Counted from the stretch's first letter, positions 30,159 through 39,371 are shown. The stretch is DNA of 64,000 bases from Rhynchopus euleeides (GCA_963210315.1 OY723312.1:1364001-1428000), one strand, 5' to 3'. The notes: generated from the letters alone by a model not told the origin. A program made the numbers and translations.

Positions 30159-30949
30159 TTTACTGCACTTTATTTTACTGCATTTTACTGCATTTTATTG
30201 TATTTTATTTTCCGGATTTTTGGATAAAGTGCATGGTCCTTAGTGGTGCCTTGGGCTTCGCATACGTACAGCTGGGAGGACCACTATGGACAGGCCAAAT
30301 GCTGGAGTCACACCCACTTTACAGAGGTGCAGCCACGTCTGCAAGTTTGCGGACAGCCGCAAACCCGCAGAAGATGGCAAAAAGTACCGCTCCTGCACGG
30401 AGGTTCTCCTGAAGGTCACAGGGACGCACCAAGGCTCCGGCAGAGAATGCAGGCCGGGATGGATGTGCCCTGCCTATGTTGGGTCGGTGGGTTCGCAGGA
30501 CCTGATCGGTGCGGCCTCCGCCTGGCTTCAGTCCTGCTTTGAGTGCTTTCAGTCCGCTCTGATGTCCAGCCTCCCCGAACGGGATGGTGAAGAACCCGTA
30601 CGCCAGAGCTCAGCTGTACAACGTCCGAGGAAGGTGGACTGCCCACCGCACACCGCCGTGCTGGTCCGCCCTGCTGCGCCTGCGGTGCTGGGGTGCGCCT
30701 GCTGCCTGATTGGCCCCGGCACTCGGAAGCAGCATCAAGCATGCCGAACAGCAGCAGGGCGGGCCTGGCGGGGGCACTGCCTTGGTGGCCTTGTGTTGGC
30801 CAGAGTGGGCGGATCAGGGTCCCCTGGCACGGCAGGTCAGCATCCTGCCCACCGTCACGCCGAGCCACCCCTACAACACGCTCTCCTGCACTTTATTGCA
30901 CTTTACTGCATTTTACTGCACTTTACTGCATTTTATTGCACTTTATTTT
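30159..30949. other. 5' flank of retroelement 2 with ACTGCATTTT-type repeats
   Basis: Short repeats of the type ACTGCACTTTA/ACTGCATTTTA occur at 30160-30205 and again at 30890-30949, directly before the recombinase ATG. A long frame starting at 30286 (MDRPNAGVTPTLQRCSHVCK) is open through this stretch and could be a first ORF of the retroelement, but I see no recognisable domain in it. Confidence 0.45.
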
Positions 30950-32536
30950 ATGTGGCTAGTAAAAACGGAAATCACACAGCCCAGTGCTCAAGGGGAGCCA
31001 GCGGCGAAGCAAGCTCAAGGGGAGCAGAATCCACGCACGCCGTGGCTAGTAAAAACGGAAATCACACAGCCCAGTGCTCAAGGGGAGCCAGCGGCGCATC
31101 AAGCTCAAGGGGAGCAGAATCCACGCACGCCGTGGCTAGTAAAAACGCAAATCACACAGCCCAGTGCTCAAGGGGAGCCAGCGGCGAAGCAAGCTCAAGG
31201 GGAGCAGAAACCACGCACGCCGTGGATAGTAAAAACGAAAATCACACAGCCCAGTGCTCAAGGGGAGCCAGCGGCGAAGCAAGCTCAAGGGGAGCAGAAT
31301 CCACGCACGCCGTGGCTAGTAAAAACGCAAATCACACAGCCCAGTGCTCAAGGGGAGCCAGCGGTGCATCAAGCTCAGGGGGAGCAGAATCCACGCACAC
31401 CGTGGTTAGTAAGAATACAGCCCAGTGCTCAGGGGGAGCAAATGGCGCAGCAAGATCACGGGATGACGCCACACAGGCCGTGGCCGGTCACCAACACTGC
31501 TCGGAGAGAGCAGGCGACAGAGCGGGCCGGCCCAGCAGTGCAGCAGACGGGATCCCAGGGGCGGGACCCGACAGCGGAAGGCCACACAATCGAGTCGGGG
31601 CTGCAGCGGTGGCTGCGCAGGGGGCCAGCAACTCGAGGACGCCCGCGGATGTCAGAGACAGCAACCCTCCCGGACGGGACGAGGGGGGAAGTCGTGTCTG
31701 CAGCCAACGCCGTTCTGGACCGGGCACTCGCGAACTCCACATGGGACAACATCGCGTCGTGCTACCGGCGGTTCCAGGAGTTCCGTCAGGCCTGGGAGGC
31801 CGCCGAGGGACCCATCGACACGGGGACGGCGATCATCTTGTGGGTCTCCAAGAAGATGTCTGTCGACAACGTGCTGCCATCCTCGGGGCTGGCCTACAGC
31901 TACGCCGTGTCGTCCGCGCACCGCCACATGCTGGAGGACACAGTGCACTCGCACAAGCTCGACGCGTTCAGACGGGGACTGAGGCGCATGGGGGCGGAGG
32001 TGCCCCGGACACAGGCGGTGCCGGCGACGAAGGCAGAAGTGGAGCAGGCGGTGCGGGACGAGCGGGACCCCGAGGTGCGACTGGCACTGGGGCTGATGTG
32101 GCACGGGGCCGCAAGGTGCTCGGACGTGAAGAGTATTGCAACCCGAGAGGTGCGGGTGAAGAACGACGGGGTGGTATCTATAACCTGGAGGGGCACCAAG
32201 AACGACCCGTTCGCGAAGGGACAGACTACAGGGGTGTGTTTGCCTACGCAGCTGAACGGTGTGCTGGGGAAGACGATGCGGAAGAACCGGGACGGCGGCC
32301 TGGTTCAAGGCGTGTCGTACAGCAAGGTGTCCCGGGCGGTAAAACGGGTGAACCCCGCGCTGACGCCACACAGTCTACGCAGGGGGGCAGTGCACCACCT
32401 GATTCACAAGGGGCTCGAGTTGCGAGCGGTGCAGAAGCTGACCCGCCACCGGACGACAGAGGGGCTGCTGCAGTACGCCCCACTGGCCGCGACTCGTCTC
32501 GTGGAGGAGACCGCGACTACATCACGCCAGCTCTAG
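30950..32536 (+). CDS. Tyrosine recombinase with N-terminal repeats, retroelement 2
   Basis: From ATG 30950 the protein has 528 residues. Residues 1-160 are five-plus copies of a 30-residue unit (PWLVKTEITQPSAQGEPAAK...). The core-binding domain follows (ANSTWDNIASCYRRFQEFRQ ... LAYSYAVSSAHRHML). The catalytic domain shows WHGAARCSDVKSI (Arg), TWRGTKND (Lys), HSLRRGAVHHL (His-x-x-Arg), LTRHRT (His) and LLQYAP (Tyr nucleophile), so all key residues are present. Its role is to integrate the circular DNA copy of the retroelement. The frame is intact, and the stop is followed by the RT ORF in another phase. Confidence 0.9.
   Translation: MWLVKTEITQPSAQGEPAAKQAQGEQNPRTPWLVKTEITQPSAQGEPAAHQAQGEQNPRTPWLVKTQITQPSAQGEPAAKQAQGEQKPRTPWIVKTKITQPSAQGEPAAKQAQGEQNPRTPWLVKTQITQPSAQGEPAVHQAQGEQNPRTPWLVRIQPSAQGEQMAQQDHGMTPHRPWPVTNTARREQATERAGPAVQQTGSQGRDPTAEGHTIESGLQRWLRRGPATRGRPRMSETATLPDGTRGEVVSAANAVLDRALANSTWDNIASCYRRFQEFRQAWEAAEGPIDTGTAIILWVSKKMSVDNVLPSSGLAYSYAVSSAHRHMLEDTVHSHKLDAFRRGLRRMGAEVPRTQAVPATKAEVEQAVRDERDPEVRLALGLMWHGAARCSDVKSIATREVRVKNDGVVSITWRGTKNDPFAKGQTTGVCLPTQLNGVLGKTMRKNRDGGLVQGVSYSKVSRAVKRVNPALTPHSLRRGAVHHLIHKGLELRAVQKLTRHRTTEGLLQYAPLAATRLVEETATTSRQL
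30952..31435 (+). repeat. In-frame 90-bp minisatellite
   Basis: Units start GTGGCTAGTAAAAACG at 30952, 31042, 31132, 31222 and 31312, with a degenerate one at 31402. Units differ at a few bases. The 90-bp period keeps the reading frame, which is open in two phases. Confidence 0.95.
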
Positions 32537-32765
32537 CGGCGGGGCGCATCCCCAGGGCTCTTGGGGCGTTCCCGTCGTGCGCCGCCCACCTCGCCAAGCC
32601 GAGCAACTTCGAGGGTATCCTGAGGATGTGTGCCTACGCATACGACCCCGAGGGCGAGGGGGACGAGGCGTGCAGTGCTGGGCTGGACATCGGGTGGAGG
32701 GAGCGCAGGTGCGACCGGAAGCCGAACGTGAGGGGGGGGTGCTGGCACCCATATCATCCAACAGG

Positions 32766-34217
32766 ATGGCCCTCGACGCGGTCCGCAGCCTGGACCTCCA
32801 CGGGGAGCTTGAAGATGTGCTGGACGTCATCACGTCACTCGACGCCTTCGAGAGCCTGCTGACGAAGCCGACAGGCGGCAGGATGGCGAGGGGCACCTCG
32901 CGGCACATGCGGCAGCACGCGGACAAGCTGCTCGAATGGGAGGTGGTGGAGCCGATGCAGGGGGACCCCCAGATGACGATGCCGGCTTTCACAGTGGCAA
33001 AAAAGGCAGGGGATCTCCGGCTGGTGGTCGATGCACGAAAGCTGAACGCCGCGATGAGGCGCCCCCCTGAGATGCGGCTGCCGCGCATCAGGGACGTGAT
33101 CGACGCAGTGCTGAACGCAGATGCAGCCGTGATCGCGGATGGAGTATCATTTTTTTACCAGATACCCCTCGCGAAGCCGATCCGGAAGTACTTCGGCATG
33201 CGCCTGGGAGATGGCAGAGGCGGCACACTCGACTTGTGGCTGAAGGTGCTGTGCATGGGGTGGTCGTGGAGCCCATCGATAGCGCAGCGCATCTCGAGGG
33301 TTCTCGCAGGGCCGGGGAACGTCGCATGGGTGGACAACTACATCATCCTCGGGGGCAGCGAGGAGGAGGCGGCGAGGAGATACACCGAGTTCAAGCAGAG
33401 GTGTGCCTACGCGAGAGTCGCGCTGCACGAGGAGGCCGAGGGGCAACCCCAGAGACAGTTTGCGGCCTTCGGGCTGGAGTTCGACCTGCGGGGGCCGACG
33501 AAGAGGTTCCGCTCCTCGGAGAAATGGGTGGCGCAGCTGCTGGAGGCGGTGCATGTGCAGAACGTGTTGTCCGGGGAGGCAACACCCCGGGCATTCTTCA
33601 AGGTGACGGGGGCCATCGTGTGGTGGACGTACACACGAAGCCGTCATCTGTGCTACTCGCCAAACCTCATCGGGGCCATACGCAGCATCGCGCGGCATGT
33701 ATCAACGAACAACAACGCGTGGGACGAGCCCACCAGGATGCAGCCGAGTGCGGTCTGGGACGCGCGCGTATGTCTGCAGGCGATCGCGGAGAACCGGTGG
33801 GTGGACCGGGAGGCTCCATACGACGAGGAGTGCACAGTGTGGACAGACGCGTCATCACGCGCGTGGGCGGCGCTTGCGGAGACCGGCGAGGTGGCGCAGG
33901 GGGCCTTCGGGGCCGGCGAAGCGTCAGCACACATTTACATCAAGGAGATGTGGGCCGCTGCACTGGGGGTGCGGTTGGCCTCCCGGCTGGGGCGCCGGCG
34001 GTGCAAGCTGCGACTGAAGGTCGACAACCTCCCGGTAGTGCGGAGCATCCTGAAGGGGCACTCTGGCAATTACGTCGCCAATAGGTGCCTGCAGGTGCTG
34101 TTCGACGTCGCTGCAGCGGCGCAGCTGCAGGTGTTGCCCGAGTGGGTGCCGACCCACGAGCAGAAGGCCGATCCCTTCACGAGGGGTGCGCGGGGCGAGG
34201 TCGTCATCGATCTGTAA
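32766..34217 (+). CDS. Reverse transcriptase-RNase H, retroelement 2, variant active site
   Basis: The protein has 483 residues from ATG 32766. RT block A is present (VIADGVSFFYQIPLAKPI), as is block B (LKVLCMGWSWSPS). Block C reads AWVDNYIILGG, so the second Asp of the usual xxDD pair is Asn. RNase H is complete: VWTDASSRAWA, IKEMWAAA, KVDNLPVV and EWVPTHEQKADPFTR. The upstream sequence 32537-32731 makes protein-like sense in another phase (LAKPSNFEGILRMCAYAY ... RKPNV) and joins this one at the G8 run, so the true ORF is probably longer and frameshifted. The Asn would be expected to disable polymerisation in most RTs; whether the family tolerates it needs a wider alignment. Confidence 0.88.
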   Translation: MALDAVRSLDLHGELEDVLDVITSLDAFESLLTKPTGGRMARGTSRHMRQHADKLLEWEVVEPMQGDPQMTMPAFTVAKKAGDLRLVVDARKLNAAMRRPPEMRLPRIRDVIDAVLNADAAVIADGVSFFYQIPLAKPIRKYFGMRLGDGRGGTLDLWLKVLCMGWSWSPSIAQRISRVLAGPGNVAWVDNYIILGGSEEEAARRYTEFKQRCAYARVALHEEAEGQPQRQFAAFGLEFDLRGPTKRFRSSEKWVAQLLEAVHVQNVLSGEATPRAFFKVTGAIVWWTYTRSRHLCYSPNLIGAIRSIARHVSTNNNAWDEPTRMQPSAVWDARVCLQAIAENRWVDREAPYDEECTVWTDASSRAWAALAETGEVAQGAFGAGEASAHIYIKEMWAAALGVRLASRLGRRRCKLRLKVDNLPVVRSILKGHSGNYVANRCLQVLFDVAAAAQLQVLPEWVPTHEQKADPFTRGARGEVVIDL

Positions 34218-34311
34218 AGGGACCAGACGGAGCTGTGTGCCATGCTGGCGGCACGGGGCCATCTTAGCTGATGAGCGGAGCTCCTCAGTCCCTAGGGGTC
34301 CTAGGGGGTTG

Positions 34312-34389
34312 GGTGTGTGCGTTTCACCACAACCTCTCCCCTCCCCATTCCCCCGTGTTGAGTGACATGTGTCGATAGTGTTCCATTTT
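34312..34389 (+). repeat. 3' split direct repeat B1 of retroelement 2
   Basis: GGTGTGTGCGTTTCACCACA and the next bases, 78 bp in all, are identical to 34503-34580. They lie 95 bp after the RT stop. Confidence 0.85.
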
Positions 34390-34502
34390 GTAGCCTCATG
34401 CAATGAAGGAGGAAATGGAACACGGAGAAAGCAGGTCATTCGAGTTTACGGCACGCGTAGTGCCGTAATTGCAGAGCCACATCTCACCTCATCACAGGTC
34501 GA

Positions 34503-34580
34503 GGTGTGTGCGTTTCACCACAACCTCTCCCCTCCCCATTCCCCCGTGTTGAGTGACATGTGTCGATAGTGTTCCATTTT
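34503..34580 (+). repeat. 3' split direct repeat B2 of retroelement 2
   Basis: Identical to 34312-34389. The 113 bases between (34390-34502) would be A2. Confidence 0.85.
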
Positions 34581-34605
34581 TAAAATGCAGCATTTGTCCA
34601 GCCTT

Positions 34606-35264
34606 CACGGTGGGATCTTGTAAATTTTACATGTAAAAATACCGATTTTTACATGTATTATACATGTATAATACTTGCATGTCAACTATTATACATGTAT
34701 AATACATGTAAATGCCTGAAATATACATGTAAAATACATGTATATCAAGCAAAAATACATGTATAATAGTTGCATGTCAACTATTATACATGTATTTTTA
34801 CTTGATATACATGTATTTTACATGTATAATACTTGTCATGCAAGTATTATACATGTAAAATACTTGCACGACAAGTAAAATACATGTATAATACTTGCAT
34901 GACAAGTAAAATACTTGCATGCAAGTAAAATACATGTATTTTACTTGCATGCAAGTATTTTACTTGTCATGCAAGTATTTTACATGTATAATACTTGCAT
35001 GACAAGTATTATACATGTAAAATACATGTAAATGCATGAAATATACATGTAAAATACATGTATATCAAGTAAAAATACATGTATAATAGTTGACATGCAA
35101 CTATTATACATGTATTTTTACTTGATATACATGTATTTTACATGTATATTTCAGGCATATACATGTATTATACATGTATAATAGTTGACATGCAAGTATT
35201 ATACATGTATAATACATGTAAAAATCAGTATTTTTACATGTAAAATTTACAAGATCCCACCGTG
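34606..35264. mobile_element. Giant foldback element of TACATGTA words, CAC-terminated
   Basis: The whole 659-bp block is a single imperfect palindrome. Both ends read CACGGTGGGATCTTGTAAAT inward, and TT lies outside each end (34604-34605 and 35265-35266). The interior is almost only ATACATGTAT, TACTTGCATG and their complements, so it is AT-rich in a GC-rich region and could fold along its length. It codes for nothing. The first eight bases, CACGGTGG, are those of the 17683-20882 transposon, so it may be mobilised by the same machinery. Confidence 0.9.
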
Positions 35265-35266
35265 TT

Positions 35267-36965
35267 GGGCCCCCCCCCCCCCCCCCGGGCCAGCCCCCCT
35301 GCTTACAGTACCCCGGCGTTAAGCCAGCCACTGGGGGGGGGGGAGAAGGGGGGGGGTGGTGGTGGTGATCGTCAACACAAAAAAACATCAGCTTTGTTCT
35401 GCGGCCACATTATTGAAAGGACCGCTCCAACCCCCCACCCCCCCTTCACCATGATTTCTCCTGTCATTTATTTCTTTTACCGTTTCATTTTTTTTGTTTA
35501 CATGACGCTGCTGTTTTCTTTTCATCATAGGGGAGGCCATCGCGGGGGGGAGGGGGGGCCGCGCTGCACTTCTTAATACTGTGTGTTTATACACCCCTCC
35601 CCCCACCTGTGTTTGCATACGGCGAACGTGCCTTGTGTGTGAGTGTGGTGACCATATTTTGTTATTTTGAGAAACCATGCGCAAATCTTGTGTGGGTGTG
35701 TGTGTGTGTGTGTGTCCGTTGGAGGGGACATGTGGGGTATACTTCGGTGCCCTACCAAGGTGATAGCGATCCTGTATTGGAGGCCTTCTCTGCGGCGCCA
35801 AGAAACGGCGCGGTTTTTTTTTGATGCCTTTCTCCTATGTATAGGTGAAACCCGTCGGGCTTTGCCGAAAAACTGCCGACAGCGAAGACCCCTTGCCCCT
35901 GTTCCAATATGCACATCTGGGATGGACTCTCTCCATACACACCACCGGTGTGTGTGTGTGTGTCCCTGCCACGCACGCACGGAGGGATGTCGGATAGATG
36001 CAATGTTCTTCCGGGTTTCGAGCTCTGGCGCAGCAGGGGCGATGACGGACTCCCGCAAGCAGTGCAGCGTGCTTTCCTGTGGGCTTGAAGGGTGGGTTTC
36101 TGGCCTGCACCCTGCCTCGGTGGCACCGACGCTTTCCAAAACTGTTCATGTGTGTGTGTGTGTGGTGTGGTGTGTGTATATCAAGGTGTCGCGCTGCAGC
36201 AGCAACACCTATCTTCGTATCACGGCGGCAACCCCACGCTTGCAGAAGACCCCACGGGCGTCCTTGCCTGGTTTCCACCCCACCCAGTGCCGAGAGCGAG
36301 CAACGCGGTGTGGGAATGTGATGCCCCAGTGTTTAGAGTGGCACCCTGGTGGCGTCCAGCCCACCTGAGGCTGTTGTGCGTGGTGGTCGCACATTCCATG
36401 GGTCGGCCCTGCCGCTAATGTGTGCATCTCGCACCGAAACAGGGTAAGGCTGGGAAGCGGGACAGCTTCGTCTGGTGCAGGACGACGGTTCAGCCAGGGC
36501 GAGTATATTCTTAAGACTGCAGCTTGTTGGCATGTGCCCCTTCCCCCTACCCCTCTTGCACACTCAGTGAAGTGGGGTCAACTCTGTGCATTCCTTTTCC
36601 TTCGACTTCACTGCCACCACCCCCCCCCCCCACTTCAATTTTTGATGGAGCACACAAAATCACGCGCCCGGGCGAAAAGTGTGAGGGCCTGCCGTATCAT
36701 TGCATTCACCTTCATTGCAGGTTACCACCCCGGTTGCACAAACAGACGTATGACGTCCGCCACCTTCTTTCTAGCCTCTGATGTTCCGCATGTGTCGTCT
36801 TTCAAAAGAGGGAAGGCGGGCCTTCGAGGGGGCACACTCACGAAGATCGACACCAGGTTTCTGCTGCCGCATGGGGAAGGGAACCACGGGGTCACATCAC
36901 ACTGCACACACCCATGCAGGCAGGGGAAGGAGGAAGGGCACAGAAGGCGGGACGGAAGTGCAGCG
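35267..36965. other. Intergenic, low complexity
   Basis: No gene is supported. It has C/G runs, (TG)n tracts near 35695-35715 and 35948-35963, and a copy of the 80-bp dispersed repeat (36083-36160). An open frame runs from 36420 into the WD40 gene, but the part before 36966 is not conserved in the paralogues. Confidence 0.5.
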
Positions 36966-38135
36966 ATGGAGGTGAGTGTGGGGCATGTGGCGAGCGGGCG
37001 GAGCTGCGTTGTGTCTGTTGGGGACACCGACACCGTGCTGGACCTGAAGGGGCGGGCGCTGGAGGAGTTGTTCGCGGGTTCGCACACCGACACAGGCATG
37101 GAGGCTCGCAGGGTGGCGGCACGCATCCCCGGGGGTGAGGGGGAGGGGGAGGGGGAGGGCGGGGGTGTCGACCTCGATGACGCGCAGCTCGTCGCAGACA
37201 CGGGGCTGGAGGCTGGGGGACATGTCCTGCTGGTGCGGCGTTGGCCTGTCGTGAAGGCGCCTGTCCAGTATACCATGTCGGAACCGTCACCACTTTGCAT
37301 TGCATTGTCACCCTGTGGCACGCTGTGTGTTGCGGGGACGAGTACGGGTTACATCTATGTGTTCAACACCACCACCGCAGAGGAGGTGACGCATATGCAG
37401 ATCTCAAACTGCCTTATCTGGAAAGTGGACTTCTCTGTGTGTGGCAGGTGGCTGACAGCCTGCATCGACAAGGCGATCCCCGTCTACTGCACAACAACGT
37501 GGGAGTGTGTGAACACTCTCGAGGGCCATACTGCTCGTGTTCTTGCTGCATCCTGGACACACTGTGGGCGTGTCGTGTCGGGTTCGCATGACCTCACCCT
37601 CAGGGTGTGGGACATGCAGCAGGGTGTGTGCACCGCAGTGCTGGAGGGTTTCACCAGTCATGTGAGTGCCGTTGCAGTGTCGCACACCACCATCTTCAGC
37701 GGTTGCACGGAGAGCGACATCCGTGTGTGGGACCTCACCGACCTCAGCCACATCGACACTCTTGCGAGTGGAGGCACAGACCTCGCCCTCACTGCCGATG
37801 AGAGGCTTCTGGTTTCCTGCTTGCGTGACAGCACCCTGAAAGTGTGGTGCACCTCGACACTGCAGTGCCTCCGCACGCTGGAGGTGCACAGGGGCGTGCG
37901 TTACCGAGTTTCCGTGTCGCAGGAGGGGGATGCCATCGCAGTGTCGTCGAGGAGGGCATCCAACATACTCCGCCTCAGCACAGGCCAGCACATCGGCAGG
38001 TTTGACGCCCCACGAAGCGGCGCCTTCCCCGCTGCCCTCAGTGCCTGTGGGAGGTGGGTGTTCACCGCAGGAAAGCACAGCGGTGTGTGCGTGACTGTCG
38101 TCAGTGACATCCCGCTTCCGACTGACGAGCCCTGA
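36966..38135 (+). CDS. Ubiquitin-like/WD40-repeat protein, copy 1 (intact)
   Basis: The protein has 389 residues. Residues 1-90 (MEVSVGHVASGRSCVVSVGD...TVLDLKGRA...GHVLLVRR) look like a ubiquitin-like beta-grasp domain with a Gly/Glu repeat loop (GGEGEGEGEGGG). The rest is a WD40 propeller of about seven blades with VWDMQQG, VWDLTD and VWCTST ends and repeated ALSPCG/FSVCGRW openings. The start is fixed by paralogues: all five copies share GCAGCGATGGAGGTGAGTGTG-type context here (only one or two bases differ) and an acceptor-like CACCCATGCAG upstream. WD40 propellers act as binding scaffolds; the partner is unknown. Its downstream flank matches that of copy 3. Confidence 0.9.
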   Translation: MEVSVGHVASGRSCVVSVGDTDTVLDLKGRALEELFAGSHTDTGMEARRVAARIPGGEGEGEGEGGGVDLDDAQLVADTGLEAGGHVLLVRRWPVVKAPVQYTMSEPSPLCIALSPCGTLCVAGTSTGYIYVFNTTTAEEVTHMQISNCLIWKVDFSVCGRWLTACIDKAIPVYCTTTWECVNTLEGHTARVLAASWTHCGRVVSGSHDLTLRVWDMQQGVCTAVLEGFTSHVSAVAVSHTTIFSGCTESDIRVWDLTDLSHIDTLASGGTDLALTADERLLVSCLRDSTLKVWCTSTLQCLRTLEVHRGVRYRVSVSQEGDAIAVSSRRASNILRLSTGQHIGRFDAPRSGAFPAALSACGRWVFTAGKHSGVCVTVVSDIPLPTDEP

Positions 38136-38268
38136 GGGTGGTGGTCCATCAAGCAGTGACTTCTGCCGTGCCTGTGAAGGACGGTGCCAGGTGAGTCCCG
38201 TGGCCTTGCATTCCTCTGCGCCATCCCTCGGACACAGCCTGTGTGAGGGGGGAGGTCAGCTCTGCTCC

Positions 38269-38959
38269 CCCTAGGCACACAGGGTATGCGAATCGTATTC
38301 TCGCACATTCTCGCATGTGCGAGAATTTGATGAAATTCTCGCATGTCTCGCACATTCTCGCATTCCTGCCTGCCTCAGGCACAACTTGACGGTGTGCTCA
38401 TCTGGCGATACGCGTACTCGTCTTTCTTTCCCGCGATGCTGAAGGTGCAGTCCACGTTCGTCATACTCAGCCAGGTCTGCAGACACTCCACCACGTACGG
38501 CCAAAGGCGGGGAGGAGGGCTGCCTTGGCTTTCTTCCAGAAGGCCAAGGGGGTGTCGGCAACAAGGTGTGCCGCACTCAGGACCAGGTAGGCCTTGAAGA
38601 CCTCCCAACAACATCCTCGTGGAAAGCAGTAAAAACTGCACCCTGGCCCCCCTCATCGTCGAGGGGAGAAACCGTCAAAATACCCTGTGAGAACCACCCC
38701 CGTGTCAATATGTGGACAGACTTGAACAGGTCGCGTGACGGCTACACCACCCAAACTGCCTCCAGCTGCCTTCAGGTGGCAGACTACTTGGAGAATTGAA
38801 GGTGTGATGCTGGGTGCGAGTCGAATTTAGTGAAGAGGAGACAGTTCCCTTGATCTACTGCCTGTCTACCCATTCTCGCATGCGAGAATCATGCGAGAAT
38901 CCGTGCGAGAATGATTCTCGTATGCGAGAATACGATTCGCATACCCTGTGTGCCTAGGG
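38269..38959 (-). mobile_element. hAT-derived element, non-autonomous, 691 bp
   Basis: The termini are inverted: CCCTAGGCACACAGGGTATG on the left and its mirror on the right. Both subterminal zones are dense in ATTCTCGCAT/ATGCGAGAAT palindromes. On the minus strand the interior still reads hAT-like C-terminal pieces, PLAFWKKAKA and, after a phase change, LSMTNVDCTFSIAGKK, comparable to the FWEK and TTGCDSVFSV region of the complete hAT transposase at 27074. The matching spacer between copies 3 and 4 lacks the insertion, giving a near-empty site at about 44460. Confidence 0.8.
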
Positions 38960-39371
38960 AACTCTGTGCGTTGCTGTTCTTCTGCTTCACCACCTCCCCC
39001 CGCCACCCCTCCTCGGCTGGCTGTGCGTTGTGCCTTCTAATCTAGCCCCACCAGGGATCTCTATCTTGCGAATTGCTTCGCATATGGTCTTGTTGTGGTG
39101 TCTTTGCCTTCGGATCTGACCAACTTTCCCACCCCGTTTGACCGAGGGTGGGTGGTGGTGGTGAAGACGCATACGCTCTCTTCAGCTGCAGGGTTGACGG
39201 CACCCCTCCCCACCCTGACACAACAAACCTGCATCACGGGTGAAGGTGGGGTCAGCTGGACACCTTCCGGAAGGTTCCAGGAAGGGGAACCCCACCACCA
39301 CACAACACTGCACACACCCATGCAGGCAGGGGAAGGCGGAAGGACACAGAAGGCGGGACGGAAGTGCAGCG
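38960..39371 (+). other. Duplicated upstream region of WD40 copy 2
   Basis: GCTGGCTGTGCGTTGTGCCT onward, and especially 39107-39371, matches 44760-45018 almost base for base. It includes a CTTCAGCTGCAG acceptor-like site and the CACACCCATGCAG common to all copies. Confidence 0.7.

Larger units (their letters stand above)
30950..34580 (+). mobile_element. Tyrosine-recombinase (Ngaro/VIPER-like) retrotransposon 2
   Basis: The order is repeat-rich N-terminus plus tyrosine recombinase (30950-32536), RT/RNase H (to 34217), then two 78-bp direct repeats (34312-34389 and 34503-34580). This is the same plan as retroelement 1 on the opposite strand, but the sequences are distant. The 5' boundary and the A1 repeat were not found. 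A G8 run at 32732-32739 separates two phases at the start of the RT ORF. Confidence 0.85.

Noticed and set aside
30286..30949. First ORF of retroelement 2 starting MDRPNAGVTP
   Set aside because: It is open and has an ATG, but it continues in the wrong phase through the recombinase and has no known domain; kept only as a finding.
34606..35264. CRISPR-like array
   Set aside because: Repeats are palindromic words without fixed-length unique spacers; the genome is eukaryotic and the block has transposon ends.
36420..36965. N-terminal extension of WD40 copy 1
   Set aside because: The frame is open upstream, but paralogues share homology only from just before 36966 and their upstream frames differ.
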